Assembly (NCBI GenBank): GCA_015064745.1
Contig: SVRR01000012.1
Span: 1-48,402 of the forward strand
Source of the DNA: Oscillospiraceae bacterium
GTDB lineage: Bacteria > Bacillota > Clostridia > Oscillospirales > CAG-272
Length of the DNA: 48,402 bases
Direction of reading: 5' to 3'
This document shows positions 41,200 to 48,402 of the stretch, piece by piece. Below the pieces are notes generated by a model, which was not told the DNA's origin, searched no databases, and saw only the letters and a list, made by a program, of their open reading frames with translations. Position 1 is the first letter of the stretch, and every line of letters begins with the position of its first letter. A program made the position numbers and the translations under genes.

Positions 41200-43788
41200 A
41201 TGAATTTACAAAATATGACGCAAAAAAGCGCGGAGGCGATCCGCGCGGCGCAAAATATCGCCGCAGAGCACGGCAATCAAGATATGCGCGAGGAGCATCT
41301 TCTTTTGGCGCTTCTTTCGGCGGACGGTGGACTCATTCCCTCATTGTTGGATAAAATGGGTGCTTCTACCGCCGCGCTTCGCTCTGCGTGTGAGGCGGCT
41401 GTCGGCAAGCTTCCCAAGATTTCCGGCGTGACGAGCGACCGTATTTATTTGTCGGGCGACCTTGACCGTGCCGTCAGCGCCGCCGAGAACGAGGCGAAGA
41501 AGATGAAGGATGCGTACGTCTCGGTGGAGCATCTGATGCTTGGACTTTTGGCGCACCCGAATGCCGCTGTAAAACGACTGTTTGACGAATACGACGTCAA
41601 GCGGAATGCTTTTCTTGAGGCGCTTCGCACGGTGCGCGGGGCGAGAGGCGTAAATACCGATAACCCCGAGGATACCTACGATGCTCTCAAAAAATACGGA
41701 CAGGATTTGACCGAGCTTGCGAGAACGCAAAAGCTGGAGCCCGTGATCGGCAGGGACGAGGAGATCCGCAACGTCATGCGTATCCTTTCGAGAAAAAGCA
41801 AAAACAACCCTTGTCTTATCGGTGAGCCGGGTGTTGGTAAGACTGCCATCGCGGAGGGACTTGCTTTGCGTATCGCGCGTGGTGACGTACCCGAAAACTT
41901 GAAGGATAAGACCCTTTTTTCCCTTGATATGGGCGCACTTGTCGCCGGCGCAAAGTATCGGGGCGAGTTTGAAGAGCGCTTAAAGGCGGTGCTTGACGAG
42001 ATAAAGAGCGCCGAAGGCGACATCATTCTCTTTATCGACGAGCTGCATACCATCGTCGGCGCAGGAAAAACGGACGGTGCTATGGATGCGGGAAATCTCT
42101 TAAAGCCGCTTCTTGCGCGCGGAGAATTGCATTGCATCGGTGCGACGACACTAGACGAATATCGCAAATATATCGAAAAGGACAAGGCGCTGGAACGCCG
42201 CTTCCAGCCCGTGACCGTACACGAGCCGACGGTGGAGGACACCATCTCCATTCTTCGCGGTATTAAGGAGCGATACGAGGTCTTTCACGGCGTTAAAATT
42301 CAAGATGCCGCCCTCTTGGCGGCGGCAACCCTTTCCGACCGCTATATCACGGACCGTTTTCTTCCCGATAAGGCAATCGACCTCGTCGATGAGGCGTGCG
42401 CCGTCATCCGCACGGAGATGAATTCCATGCCGACCGAGCTTGACGAGATCTCCCGCAGGATCATGCAAGCGGAGATCGAGGTGCTTGCGCTCAAAAAGGA
42501 AACGGATAAACGCTCGCAAGAGCGTCTTGCCGTCATTGAAAACGAGCTTGCCGAGCTTCGTGAGAGCTTTGCCGAAATGAAGGGCAGATGGGAAAAGGAG
42601 AAAAATTCTATCGGAGAAGCACAACGCTTGCGCGAAGAAATTGAGCGCGTAAAGGCGGAAATTGAGAGCGCGAAGAACAAAGGAAATTGGGAAAGGGTGG
42701 CAGAGCTGCAATACGGTGTGTTGCCCGAATTGCAGAAAAAGATAGAAGAAGCGGAAGCGAACGAGGAAAATCAAGCAGCAAAGAATTCGCTTTTGCGCGA
42801 CAAGGTCACGGAAGAGGAAATCGCGCGTATCGTCGGCAGATGGACGGGAATTCCCGTATCCAAGCTGATGGAAGGGGAGAGAGAAAAGCTTCTCCGCCTC
42901 ACCGAGATCCTCCACCGCCGTGTCGTGGGACAGGATGAGGCGGTCACAAGTGTGGCGAACGCCATCTTGCGCTCACGCGCGGGCATTCGTGACGTCCGAA
43001 GACCCGTTGGCTCCTTCCTCTTCCTCGGACCTACGGGCGTGGGTAAGACCGAGCTTGCCAAGGCGCTTGCCGAAGCACTCTTTGACGACGAGGGCGCTAT
43101 CGTCCGCATCGACATGAGCGAATATATGGAAAAGCACGCCGTCTCCCGCTTGATCGGCGCCCCTCCCGGCTATATCGGCTACGACGAGGGAGGACAGCTC
43201 ACGGAGGCGGTGCGCCGCCGCCCTTATTCCGTCGTTCTTTTCGACGAGGTGGAAAAGGCACACCCCGACGTCTTTAACGTCCTTTTGCAGGTGCTTGACG
43301 ACGGGCGCATTACCGACAGCCAAGGACGTACCGTTGATTTCAAAAACACCGTTTTGATCTTAACCTCCAATCTCGGCTCGGATATCATTCTTGACGGTAT
43401 TGAAAACGGCGAGATTACCGAGACGGCAAGGGCAGGTGTTGAGGCACTCCTTCGTCGCTCCTTCCGTCCCGAATTTCTTAACCGTCTTGACGAGGTCGTT
43501 TTCTATAAGCCCTTGACACGTGAGAACGTCACTGCCATTTTGACGCTTTTGACGTCCGACCTTGCCCGCCGTCTCTGTGAACGTGGGCTTGCTTTGGAAA
43601 TTACGGACTCTGCCAAGGAATATATCATAGAAAATGGATTTGATCCTGTTTACGGTGCGCGTCCCTTGAAGCGCTTCCTCAGCGCAAAGGTGGAGACTCT
43701 CGTGGCAAAATATATCATTTCGGAGGATCCCGCCCCCGATACCTGTCTCACCGTCGACCTTGCGGACGGCGTGCTGATGATCCGTTGA
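41200..43788 (+). CDS. clpB: ATP-dependent disaggregase ClpB
   Basis: Hexameric AAA+ chaperone that pulls apart protein aggregates together with DnaK. The 862-residue protein has the Clp N domain (about 1-145), first AAA+ domain with Walker A GEPGVGKT (208-215), the coiled middle domain (about 405-530; KKETDKRSQERLAVIENELAEL), second AAA+ domain with GPTGVGKT (610-617), and a C-terminal D2-small domain. The long middle domain separates ClpB from ClpC/ClpA. ATG 41200 has GGGAG upstream. No HrcA (CIRCE) or CtsR sites are seen, so heat-shock control may differ from the usual Bacillota scheme. Confidence 0.97.
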   Translation: MNLQNMTQKSAEAIRAAQNIAAEHGNQDMREEHLLLALLSADGGLIPSLLDKMGASTAALRSACEAAVGKLPKISGVTSDRIYLSGDLDRAVSAAENEAKKMKDAYVSVEHLMLGLLAHPNAAVKRLFDEYDVKRNAFLEALRTVRGARGVNTDNPEDTYDALKKYGQDLTELARTQKLEPVIGRDEEIRNVMRILSRKSKNNPCLIGEPGVGKTAIAEGLALRIARGDVPENLKDKTLFSLDMGALVAGAKYRGEFEERLKAVLDEIKSAEGDIILFIDELHTIVGAGKTDGAMDAGNLLKPLLARGELHCIGATTLDEYRKYIEKDKALERRFQPVTVHEPTVEDTISILRGIKERYEVFHGVKIQDAALLAAATLSDRYITDRFLPDKAIDLVDEACAVIRTEMNSMPTELDEISRRIMQAEIEVLALKKETDKRSQERLAVIENELAELRESFAEMKGRWEKEKNSIGEAQRLREEIERVKAEIESAKNKGNWERVAELQYGVLPELQKKIEEAEANEENQAAKNSLLRDKVTEEEIARIVGRWTGIPVSKLMEGEREKLLRLTEILHRRVVGQDEAVTSVANAILRSRAGIRDVRRPVGSFLFLGPTGVGKTELAKALAEALFDDEGAIVRIDMSEYMEKHAVSRLIGAPPGYIGYDEGGQLTEAVRRRPYSVVLFDEVEKAHPDVFNVLLQVLDDGRITDSQGRTVDFKNTVLILTSNLGSDIILDGIENGEITETARAGVEALLRRSFRPEFLNRLDEVVFYKPLTRENVTAILTLLTSDLARRLCERGLALEITDSAKEYIIENGFDPVYGARPLKRFLSAKVETLVAKYIISEDPAPDTCLTVDLADGVLMIR

Positions 43789-43793
43789 TTTTT

Positions 43794-43835
43794 AAAACAC
43801 CCGCACAAATTTCGGTGCGGGTGTTGACTTTTTCT
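43794..43835 (+). terminator. Terminator of clpB
   Basis: AACACCCGCAC / GTGCGGGTGTT stem with an 8-nt loop, then GACTTTTTC. Its right side overlaps the -35 of the next promoter. Confidence 0.88.
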
Positions 43836-43852
43836 TCGAACGGGTATATAAT
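43824..43852 (+). promoter_or_regulatory. Promoter of the COG0523 GTPase pair
   Basis: TTGACT (43824-43829), 17-bp spacer, TATAAT (43847-43852). No Zur-like palindrome is visible between it and the start codon at 43882. Confidence 0.85.
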
Positions 43853-43881
43853 TATTTGTTGAAAAGAAAAGGAGTATTATC

Positions 43882-45108
43882 ATGACCAAAATTGATATTT
43901 TTTCGGGCTTTCTCGGTGCGGGAAAGACTACGCTTATCAAAAAGCTGATCACCGAAGCGTATGCCGGTGAAAAGCTTGTTCTTATTGAAAATGAATTCGG
44001 TGAGATCGGCATCGACGGCGGCTTTTTGCAGGATGCGGGCATCCGTATCAATGAGATGAATTCGGGATGCATCTGTTGCTCGCTCGTCGGCGATTTCAGC
44101 CGTGCGTTAGAGCAGGTGCTCGCCGAGTATCATCCCGACCGCGTCCTTATCGAGCCGTCGGGTGTCGGCAAGCTTTCTGACGTTATTCGTGCCGCCAAGA
44201 GCATTGAGACGAAGGATGCCGCCTTGAATGCCTTTATCACCGTGGTAGACGCGAAAAAATGTAAGATGTACGGCAAGAACTTCGGTGAATTTTTCTTCGA
44301 TCAGATCGAGCACGCTTCGACCGTTGTTCTCAGCCACCAAAAGGGTCTCTCCGAGGACAAGCTTTCCGCCGCCGTTCAAATGATCCGCGAGCATAACGAA
44401 ACGGCTACCGTCGTAACGACCTCTTGGGATGAGCTTGACGGCGCTACCATTCTTGCCGCAATGGAGCATACCGACACCGTGGAAGCCGAGCTTGCCCGCC
44501 TGCGTGAAGAGCATGAGCACCATCATGAGCATGAACATCACCATGAGCATCATCACCATCACGACGGAGAAGAATGCCATGATCCGCATTGTGATTGTCA
44601 TGAGCACCATCATGAGCATGAGCATCATCACGAGCATGAGCATGAACACGAGCACGAGCATCATCACCATCACGACGGAGAAGAATGTCACGATCCCCAT
44701 TGTGATTGTCATGAGCACCATCATGAGCACGAACACGAGCACGAGCATCATCACCACCATCACGATGGGGAAGAGTGCCACGATCCCGATTGCTCTTGCC
44801 ACCATCACCACCATGCCGATGAGGTCTTTATCGCGCTTGGCGCGGAAACGGAAAAGACCTTTACTGAGGGCGAGATCAATAGAATCCTCGAAGAGCTCGC
44901 TGAGGATACGATCAGCTACGGTCTTGTGCTTCGCGCAAAGGGTATCGTTCCGACGCCCGATGGCAAATGGATTCATTTTGATTACGTTCCCGGTGAGCCC
45001 GATGTCCGCTTCGGTACTGCCGCCGTTACAGGACGTCTTTGCGTGATCGGATCTCACATCAATAAGCACGCCTTGGAGGAGCTTCTCGGCGTCACCTTGA
45101 AAGGATAA
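43882..45108 (+). CDS. COG0523 (CobW-family) GTPase with three His/Cys metal-binding repeats
   Basis: A 408-residue G3E GTPase of the metallochaperone type that hands metal to client proteins. Walker A GFLGAGKT (9-16), the metal-binding GCICC motif (62-66) and the IEPSGVGK segment (about 91-98) are intact, followed by a CobW C-terminal domain (about 313-408). Between them lies an insert of about 100 residues made almost wholly of His, Glu, Asp and Cys, with DGEECHDPxCxCH at residues 228, 265 and 295. Relatives usually have one short His stretch; three cysteine-bearing repeats is a lot. Zinc is the likeliest metal, but nickel or cobalt are possible. AAGGAG precedes ATG 43882. Confidence 0.92.
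   Translation: MTKIDIFSGFLGAGKTTLIKKLITEAYAGEKLVLIENEFGEIGIDGGFLQDAGIRINEMNSGCICCSLVGDFSRALEQVLAEYHPDRVLIEPSGVGKLSDVIRAAKSIETKDAALNAFITVVDAKKCKMYGKNFGEFFFDQIEHASTVVLSHQKGLSEDKLSAAVQMIREHNETATVVTTSWDELDGATILAAMEHTDTVEAELARLREEHEHHHEHEHHHEHHHHHDGEECHDPHCDCHEHHHEHEHHHEHEHEHEHEHHHHHDGEECHDPHCDCHEHHHEHEHEHEHHHHHHDGEECHDPDCSCHHHHHADEVFIALGAETEKTFTEGEINRILEELAEDTISYGLVLRAKGIVPTPDGKWIHFDYVPGEPDVRFGTAAVTGRLCVIGSHINKHALEELLGVTLKG
44509..44820 (+). repeat. Coding tandem repeats of CAT/CAC/GAG codons
   Basis: Part of the preceding GTPase gene. Blocks of GAGCATGAGCACCATCAT-type sequence alternate with three copies of a 36-bp block coding DGEECHDPxCxC (from 44563, 44674 and 44764). The first two blocks are almost identical at DNA level, pointing to recent duplication; the third has diverged (HDPDCSCH). 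The region is prone to slippage, so its length may differ between strains. Confidence 0.88.
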
Positions 45109-45111
45109 ATC

Positions 45112-46065
45112 ATGGCACAAAAGAAAGAAATTCCCGTTTATCTCTTTACGGGCTTCCTTGAAGCGGGAAAGACCCGTCTCATTCAGGAAACCCTGGAGGA
45201 CGAGCGCTTTAACGCAGGGGAAAGCACCCTCATTCTCCTTTGTGAGGAGGGTGAGGAGGAGCTTGACGTTTCCTCCTTTCCACATCAAAACGTTGTGATC
45301 AAGACGATTGAAAGCGAAAAGGACCTCACCCCTGCCAATCTTGAAAAAATGGCAACCGATGCTAAGGCTGTCCGTGTGCTTGTTGAGTATAACGGTATGT
45401 GGATGCTTGACCTTTTTTATAACGCGCTCCCCGAGGGGTGGCTCGTGTATCAGGAGTTCATGCTTGCCGACGCTTCGACCTTCCTCTCCTACAACGCCAA
45501 TATGCGTCAGCTCACGGCCGATAAGCTTCAGTCCTGTGAGGTGATCGTCTTTAACCGCTATAACGACGCTATCAGCAAGGAAGAGCTCCATAAGATCGTA
45601 CGCGGCTCGTCGCGCAAGGCGGCAATCGGCTTTGAGTATGAAGACGGTACCTTTGAGCAGGATACCATCGAAGACCCCCTGCCTTATGACCTTTCAGCCG
45701 ATGTCGTGGAAATCAGCGACACCGACTACGCCGTCTTTTACCGTGACCTCTCCGAGGAAATGGATAAGTATATCGGTAAAACGATCTCCTTTAAGGGCAT
45801 CGTTGCCAGGGATAAGAGTCTGCCCGATACTCAATTTGTCGTCGGCAGACACGTGATGACCTGCTGTGAAGCCGATATCACCTATCGCGGACTTGCCGTT
45901 AAGGCGAAGGAGCGCGTTCCCCTCGAAACGCGCGATTGGATCACCGTTACAGGCAAGCTTGTGATGGAATACAACAAGATCTACCGTGGCAAAGGCCCCG
46001 TGCTTGAAATGATCTCTTGCGATTACGCAAAAAAACCTGAGCAAGAGGTTGCGACCTTTTTTTAA
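45112..46065 (+). CDS. CobW-like GTPase fused to a YcgQ-like (DUF1980) domain
   Basis: A 317-residue protein. The N-terminal half is a G3E-type GTPase with Walker A GFLEAGKT (14-21), but the CxCC metal motif of its neighbour is absent (CEEGEEELD stands there). The C-terminal third (about 215-317; GKTISFKGIVARD, then QFVVGRHVMTCCEAD with C251/C252, and WITVTGKL) matches my memory of the YcgQ/TIGR03943 domain, which is normally the partner of a YcgR permease. No permease gene is present. The ATG lies 3 bp after the preceding stop, with AAAGGA overlapping it, so the two GTPases are made together. Confidence 0.85.
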   Translation: MAQKKEIPVYLFTGFLEAGKTRLIQETLEDERFNAGESTLILLCEEGEEELDVSSFPHQNVVIKTIESEKDLTPANLEKMATDAKAVRVLVEYNGMWMLDLFYNALPEGWLVYQEFMLADASTFLSYNANMRQLTADKLQSCEVIVFNRYNDAISKEELHKIVRGSSRKAAIGFEYEDGTFEQDTIEDPLPYDLSADVVEISDTDYAVFYRDLSEEMDKYIGKTISFKGIVARDKSLPDTQFVVGRHVMTCCEADITYRGLAVKAKERVPLETRDWITVTGKLVMEYNKIYRGKGPVLEMISCDYAKKPEQEVATFF

Positions 46066-46069
46066 ACTG

Positions 46070-46096
46070 AAAACCCGATCCTAGGATCGGGTTTTT
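46070..46096 (+). terminator. Terminator of the GTPase pair
   Basis: AAACCCGATCC / GGATCGGGTTT stem with a TA centre, followed by T. Confidence 0.88.
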
Positions 46097-46118
46097 CTAC
46101 GTTTAATGCAAGTAACAT

Positions 46119-46484
46119 TTAATAGTCATAACTGACCGTAGATGCGAGAAACAGGAGAATCAAGAAGAAACCTATTGCGATTCCAAATGAAACATTTGCA
46201 ACCGTATTTAATTTGTTGCTGCGATATTTCAAGGCAAAGGCGTTGATGATAGCTGAAATGATTGCAACGGCAATGGAAAAGTATGGAATGCAAGGCTGTA
46301 TGACACGATCAAAGTTTTCAAACATGCTGTGCCAAACGGTGAATTCCACGAGTTTTCCTGTGTATCGGTCAGGCAGAGTGGCAGTATCGCCAAGCATTTT
46401 GATGAACCATAGGGGAATTGTGATGAGTGAAAGAAAAAATTTGCTGATGCAAAAGAAATTTTGTTTCGTGAACGTTTTTCTCAT
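46119..46484 (-). CDS. Small membrane protein, unknown function
   Basis: A 121-residue protein with hydrophobic segments at about 10-30 (FCISKFFLSLITIPLWFI), 66-86 (CIPYFSIAVAIISAIINAFAL) and 97-116 (VSFGIAIGFFLILLFLAS). Between the first two is a soluble loop with LPDRYTGKLVEFTVWHSMFENF. ATG 46484 has AGGAGG 7 nt upstream, so translation should be strong. I do not recognise the family. It is AT-rich like the next lipoprotein gene, and the two may have arrived together. Confidence 0.78.
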   Translation of the reverse strand: MRKTFTKQNFFCISKFFLSLITIPLWFIKMLGDTATLPDRYTGKLVEFTVWHSMFENFDRVIQPCIPYFSIAVAIISAIINAFALKYRSNKLNTVANVSFGIAIGFFLILLFLASTVSYDY

Positions 46485-46618
46485 GAACAACCTCCTTTTT
46501 GCTTTTGTATTTGAAATATGGAGCTTTTTTGCTTTCTCAATATGCCACCTTCCCATTGGGACTGTTTCCTTAAACGAACTTACATTCCATATTTTTTGAA
46601 CGGTTTTGGCAGAAGAAC

Positions 46619-46664
46619 AAAAAAACCTTATAGACTCTGAAAAACTCAGTATTTATAAGGGTCT
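46619..46664 (-). terminator. Terminator of the lipoprotein gene
   Basis: On the minus strand CCTTATA pairs with TATAAGG and inside it CTGA with TCAG, followed by seven T. About 60 bp past the stop at 46724. Confidence 0.82.
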
Positions 46665-46723
46665 TCTTTTTGGCAGAGGGTGTGGGACGTAAAACGACCC
46701 TGCACAAATTAGCGAATGTAAAA

Positions 46724-47944
46724 CTATCTCACTTCCAGCTTTAATGTATTATTCATGTAATCATGGAAATTTTCTAAGACACCATTGAGATGTGCATTTA
46801 ATTCCTTGAGCATTTCACCATTGTCAAGATTCAAATTGTTTATAGAAGAGCGGAACTGAGAAACGGTAACATCAGTATTCCTTGCATCAATGGTGGCAAA
46901 TCCAACAGAATAAGTATTTCCATAATTGCTAATGTGAAAAGAAACATTTGCCTTGTCAAACTCGCCATAGTCTGCAGAAATCTGAATCGACGCATAAGTC
47001 CCAAGAGCGGTTTCAACCTTCTGCAAATAATGTAAGGAACCCGAATCGTAATAACTAAAACTTGTGTTTCTGTCTATGTCCACGCTTATATAATTTGATC
47101 CTATACCATTAGTACCTGTGCTAACTTTATTGCTTTGGTTCTTATATACATCATTGATTAGCGCTTCGAAGTCAATTTCTTTGACATTAATTTTAGCACT
47201 AAATGTAGATTTGTTTCCAGACTCATCAATAAAATCAATGGAAACTGTTTGAATGCCTGAATTGTTAAAAACAATCTTGGATGGAGTTACAACGATATTC
47301 TCCTTTGAGGTGAGATTGTCTGTATAACTGAATACAAAACACGATATATCATATATTTGACCGATGTGGAATTCTGCATTAGTAAGATTGTTGGGAACAA
47401 AATTGGGAGGGGTTTGATCCTCAACAACTCTAATAGACTTAGTGAGCGTAGATTGATTTCCAAGTGAATCTTCAAATATTATTTCTATCGTAATTGTGCC
47501 TGCATTATCGAATACAAACTCGGAGCGAGATACAGTAATTTTATCCTTAGAGCAATAATTATCTTCATAATCGGACACAAAATTAGATAATACATATTTT
47601 TGTCCAACATAAAATTCTGCAGTTTCTAAATGGGCTGCTTCAATGTAGGTAGGAGGAGTAGAATCAATTACGTTCACGAATCTATGTAATTCTTTTACAA
47701 GTTCGCCGCTATCACTGTATAGGTAATATTTTATCTGTTGCTTTCCTAATTTTGTATTGTCAATTTTCCCATCTGTTACCAAAGTGTACTTTTCAGGAAA
47801 AGCAATTCCAGGGTCGGAATATTCAGTGTAGATTTCCAAATTATCTTCAACATTGCCTAAGATGAAAATGTCATTATTGTTGCATCCAACACAAATTAAA
47901 CAAAACATAAATAAGGATATTAGAAGCAATATCACTTTTCTCAT
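46724..47944 (-). CDS. Surface lipoprotein with Ig-like repeats
   Basis: A 406-residue exported protein. The N-terminus MRKVILLLISLFMFCLICVGC is a lipoprotein signal peptide with lipobox CVGC (lipidated Cys21). Residues about 30-260 contain three related beta-sandwich units of about 80 residues, each with a motif like YTEYSDPG, VSDYEDNYCSKD or FSYTDNLTSKEN and ending in a strand such as TKSIRVVEDQTPP; these resemble the HYR/DUF5011-type Ig-like domains of surface proteins. The last 140 residues are unrecognised. The gene is much more AT-rich than the housekeeping genes here and flanked by repeats, suggesting recent transfer. ATG 47944 has AGGAGA upstream. Confidence 0.85.
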   Translation of the reverse strand: MRKVILLLISLFMFCLICVGCNNNDIFILGNVEDNLEIYTEYSDPGIAFPEKYTLVTDGKIDNTKLGKQQIKYYLYSDSGELVKELHRFVNVIDSTPPTYIEAAHLETAEFYVGQKYVLSNFVSDYEDNYCSKDKITVSRSEFVFDNAGTITIEIIFEDSLGNQSTLTKSIRVVEDQTPPNFVPNNLTNAEFHIGQIYDISCFVFSYTDNLTSKENIVVTPSKIVFNNSGIQTVSIDFIDESGNKSTFSAKINVKEIDFEALINDVYKNQSNKVSTGTNGIGSNYISVDIDRNTSFSYYDSGSLHYLQKVETALGTYASIQISADYGEFDKANVSFHISNYGNTYSVGFATIDARNTDVTVSQFRSSINNLNLDNGEMLKELNAHLNGVLENFHDYMNNTLKLEVR

Positions 47945-47985
47945 ATACGTTCTCCTGAAAGAATTAGAATATTTTTAATGGCTTT

Positions 47986-48014
47986 ATTATAGCACATAAT
48001 GCGACAAATCGCAA
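47986..48014 (-). promoter_or_regulatory. Promoter of the lipoprotein gene
   Basis: Minus strand TTGCGA (48014-48009), 17-bp spacer, TATAAT (47991-47986). Confidence 0.8.
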
Positions 48015-48043
48015 GTCATTTCTAAAAAAACATTGTTAAGTCA

Positions 48044-48258
48044 TTTGGCACCGTGGCGTGTGCTTGTTCCTTGTATAATCACGCCGAAGGCGTGGATATC
48101 ATCAATGCGAAGCATTGTATATCACCAACACGAAGTGTTGTATATCATCAAGCCGCAGGGGTATGCACGCTAAAGCGTGATGAGATACAAGGGCGCAACG
48201 CGCCCTTGATGATATACCGACTTGCGTTGGATGATATACCAAGCCTGCGGCTTGGATA
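48044..48258. repeat. Hairpin array B (mirror-image mosaic repeat)
   Basis: Second copy of the element at 4511-4820. It opens with TTTGGCACCG and GGCGTGTGCTTGT and ends CTTGGATAAA. Hairpins: 48080-48094 (CACGCC/GGCGTG), 48103-48117 (CAATGC/GCATTG), 48126-48140 (CAACAC/GTGTTG), 48166-48179 (CACGCT/AGCGTG), 48188-48208 (CAAGGGCGC/GCGCCCTTG), 48217-48230 and 48239-48255 (CCAAGCC/GGCTTGG). Left-half spacers read GATATCAT, TATATCAC, TATATCAT; right-half spacers read ATGAGATA, ATGATATA, ATGATATA, the reverse complement. Most loops are GAA or similar trinucleotides. It is not a gene. Confidence 0.88.
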
Positions 48259-48296
48259 AAGAAAAACCACAGTCGAATTCGACTGTGGTTTTTCTT
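48259..48296 (-). terminator. Terminator of tRNA-Ser
   Basis: Perfect stem AAGAAAAACCACAGTCG / CGACTGTGGTTTTTCTT with loop AATT. It starts at the encoded CCA end of the tRNA and ends at the edge of hairpin array B. Confidence 0.9.
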
Positions 48297-48387
48297 GGCG
48301 GAGAGATAGGGATTCGAACCCTAGATGCAGTATCAGTGCATACACGATTTCCAGTCGTGCGCCTTAGACCAACTCAGCCATCTCTCC
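48296..48387 (-). tRNA. tRNA-Ser (anticodon GGA)
   Basis: 92-nt class II tRNA with encoded CCA (48296-48298) and discriminator G. Acceptor stem GGAGAGA/TCTCTCC, anticodon stem CACGA/TCGTG with loop CTGGAAA (anticodon GGA, reads UCC/UCU), a long variable arm typical of serine tRNA, and GGGTTCGAATCCC in the T arm. The promoter lies beyond the window. Confidence 0.96.
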
Positions 48388-48402
48388 ACGCACGCAAAAG
48401 AG

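Noticed and set aside
44107-45591. Long open frame of 494 codons on the minus strand opposite the two GTPase genes
   Set aside because: It is the antisense reading of the His-rich repeats (Met/Val/Leu runs such as MMLMLMMVLM); both plus-strand genes have clear motifs and ribosome-binding sites.

Overview
The window is a stretch of chromosome from a strictly fermentative-looking member of the Clostridia (Bacillota). The evidence is strong AGGAGG ribosome-binding sites, near-consensus sigma-A promoters with 16-18 bp spacers, a type III glutamine synthetase, a class 1B dihydroorotate dehydrogenase with its PyrK partner, an apparent Re-type citrate synthase, an ECF vitamin-transporter subunit, and RqcH. 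No species can be named from the sequence. Gene content is mostly housekeeping, with several short accessory or decayed patches between operons.

Layout. 1-4345 (minus strand): a two-component system (kinase cut by the window edge), two small cell-envelope or cytoplasmic proteins and a cardiolipin synthase. 4511-5252: an array of small hairpins, then the tmRNA gene. 5456-7281: a family-20-like glycosidase broken by an internal out-of-frame deletion. 7461-11421: citrate synthase, GntR regulator and aconitase, which would make isocitrate on the way to glutamate. 11514-12791: an acyltransferase carrying an extra zinc ribbon. 12843-21658 (minus): an eight-gene pyrimidine operon in transcription order pyrC-carB-pyrK-pyrD-pyrF-pyrE-pyrB-pyrI, without carA. 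21843-26131: a LUD protein and, divergently, an O-antigen-ligase-like membrane protein and glutamine synthetase III. 26317-29762: tRNA-Leu, a small protein, a CvpA-like protein and aspartate kinase. 29823-31213 (minus): an ECF S-component overlapping a type III pantothenate kinase with altered motifs. 31395-34391: trmO, rqcH and an rRNA-methylase-like gene. 34394-35793: a 1.4 kb unit bounded by 39-bp imperfect inverted repeats and holding one XRE/membrane regulator. 35805-39660 (minus): an NhaC-type antiporter, then a ligase/acyl carrier protein pair. 39893-43788: an NfeD-like protein, a ribbon-helix-helix protein and clpB. 43882-46065: two overlapping-function COG0523 (CobW) GTPases, one with three His/Cys repeats and one fused to a YcgQ-like domain. 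46119-48387 (minus): a small membrane protein, an AT-rich lipoprotein, a second hairpin array and tRNA-Ser.

The most unusual material is (i) the pair of hairpin arrays at 4511-4820 and 48044-48258, which share leader, hairpins, end sequence and a mirror-image spacer layout, and both abut the terminator of a stable RNA gene; (ii) the tandem metal-GTPase pair at 43882-46065; (iii) the inverted-repeat-bounded XRE unit; and (iv) short operator-like repeats before the ribbon-helix-helix gene and clpB. All functional calls come from reading motifs by eye and from memory of the families; no search was run.
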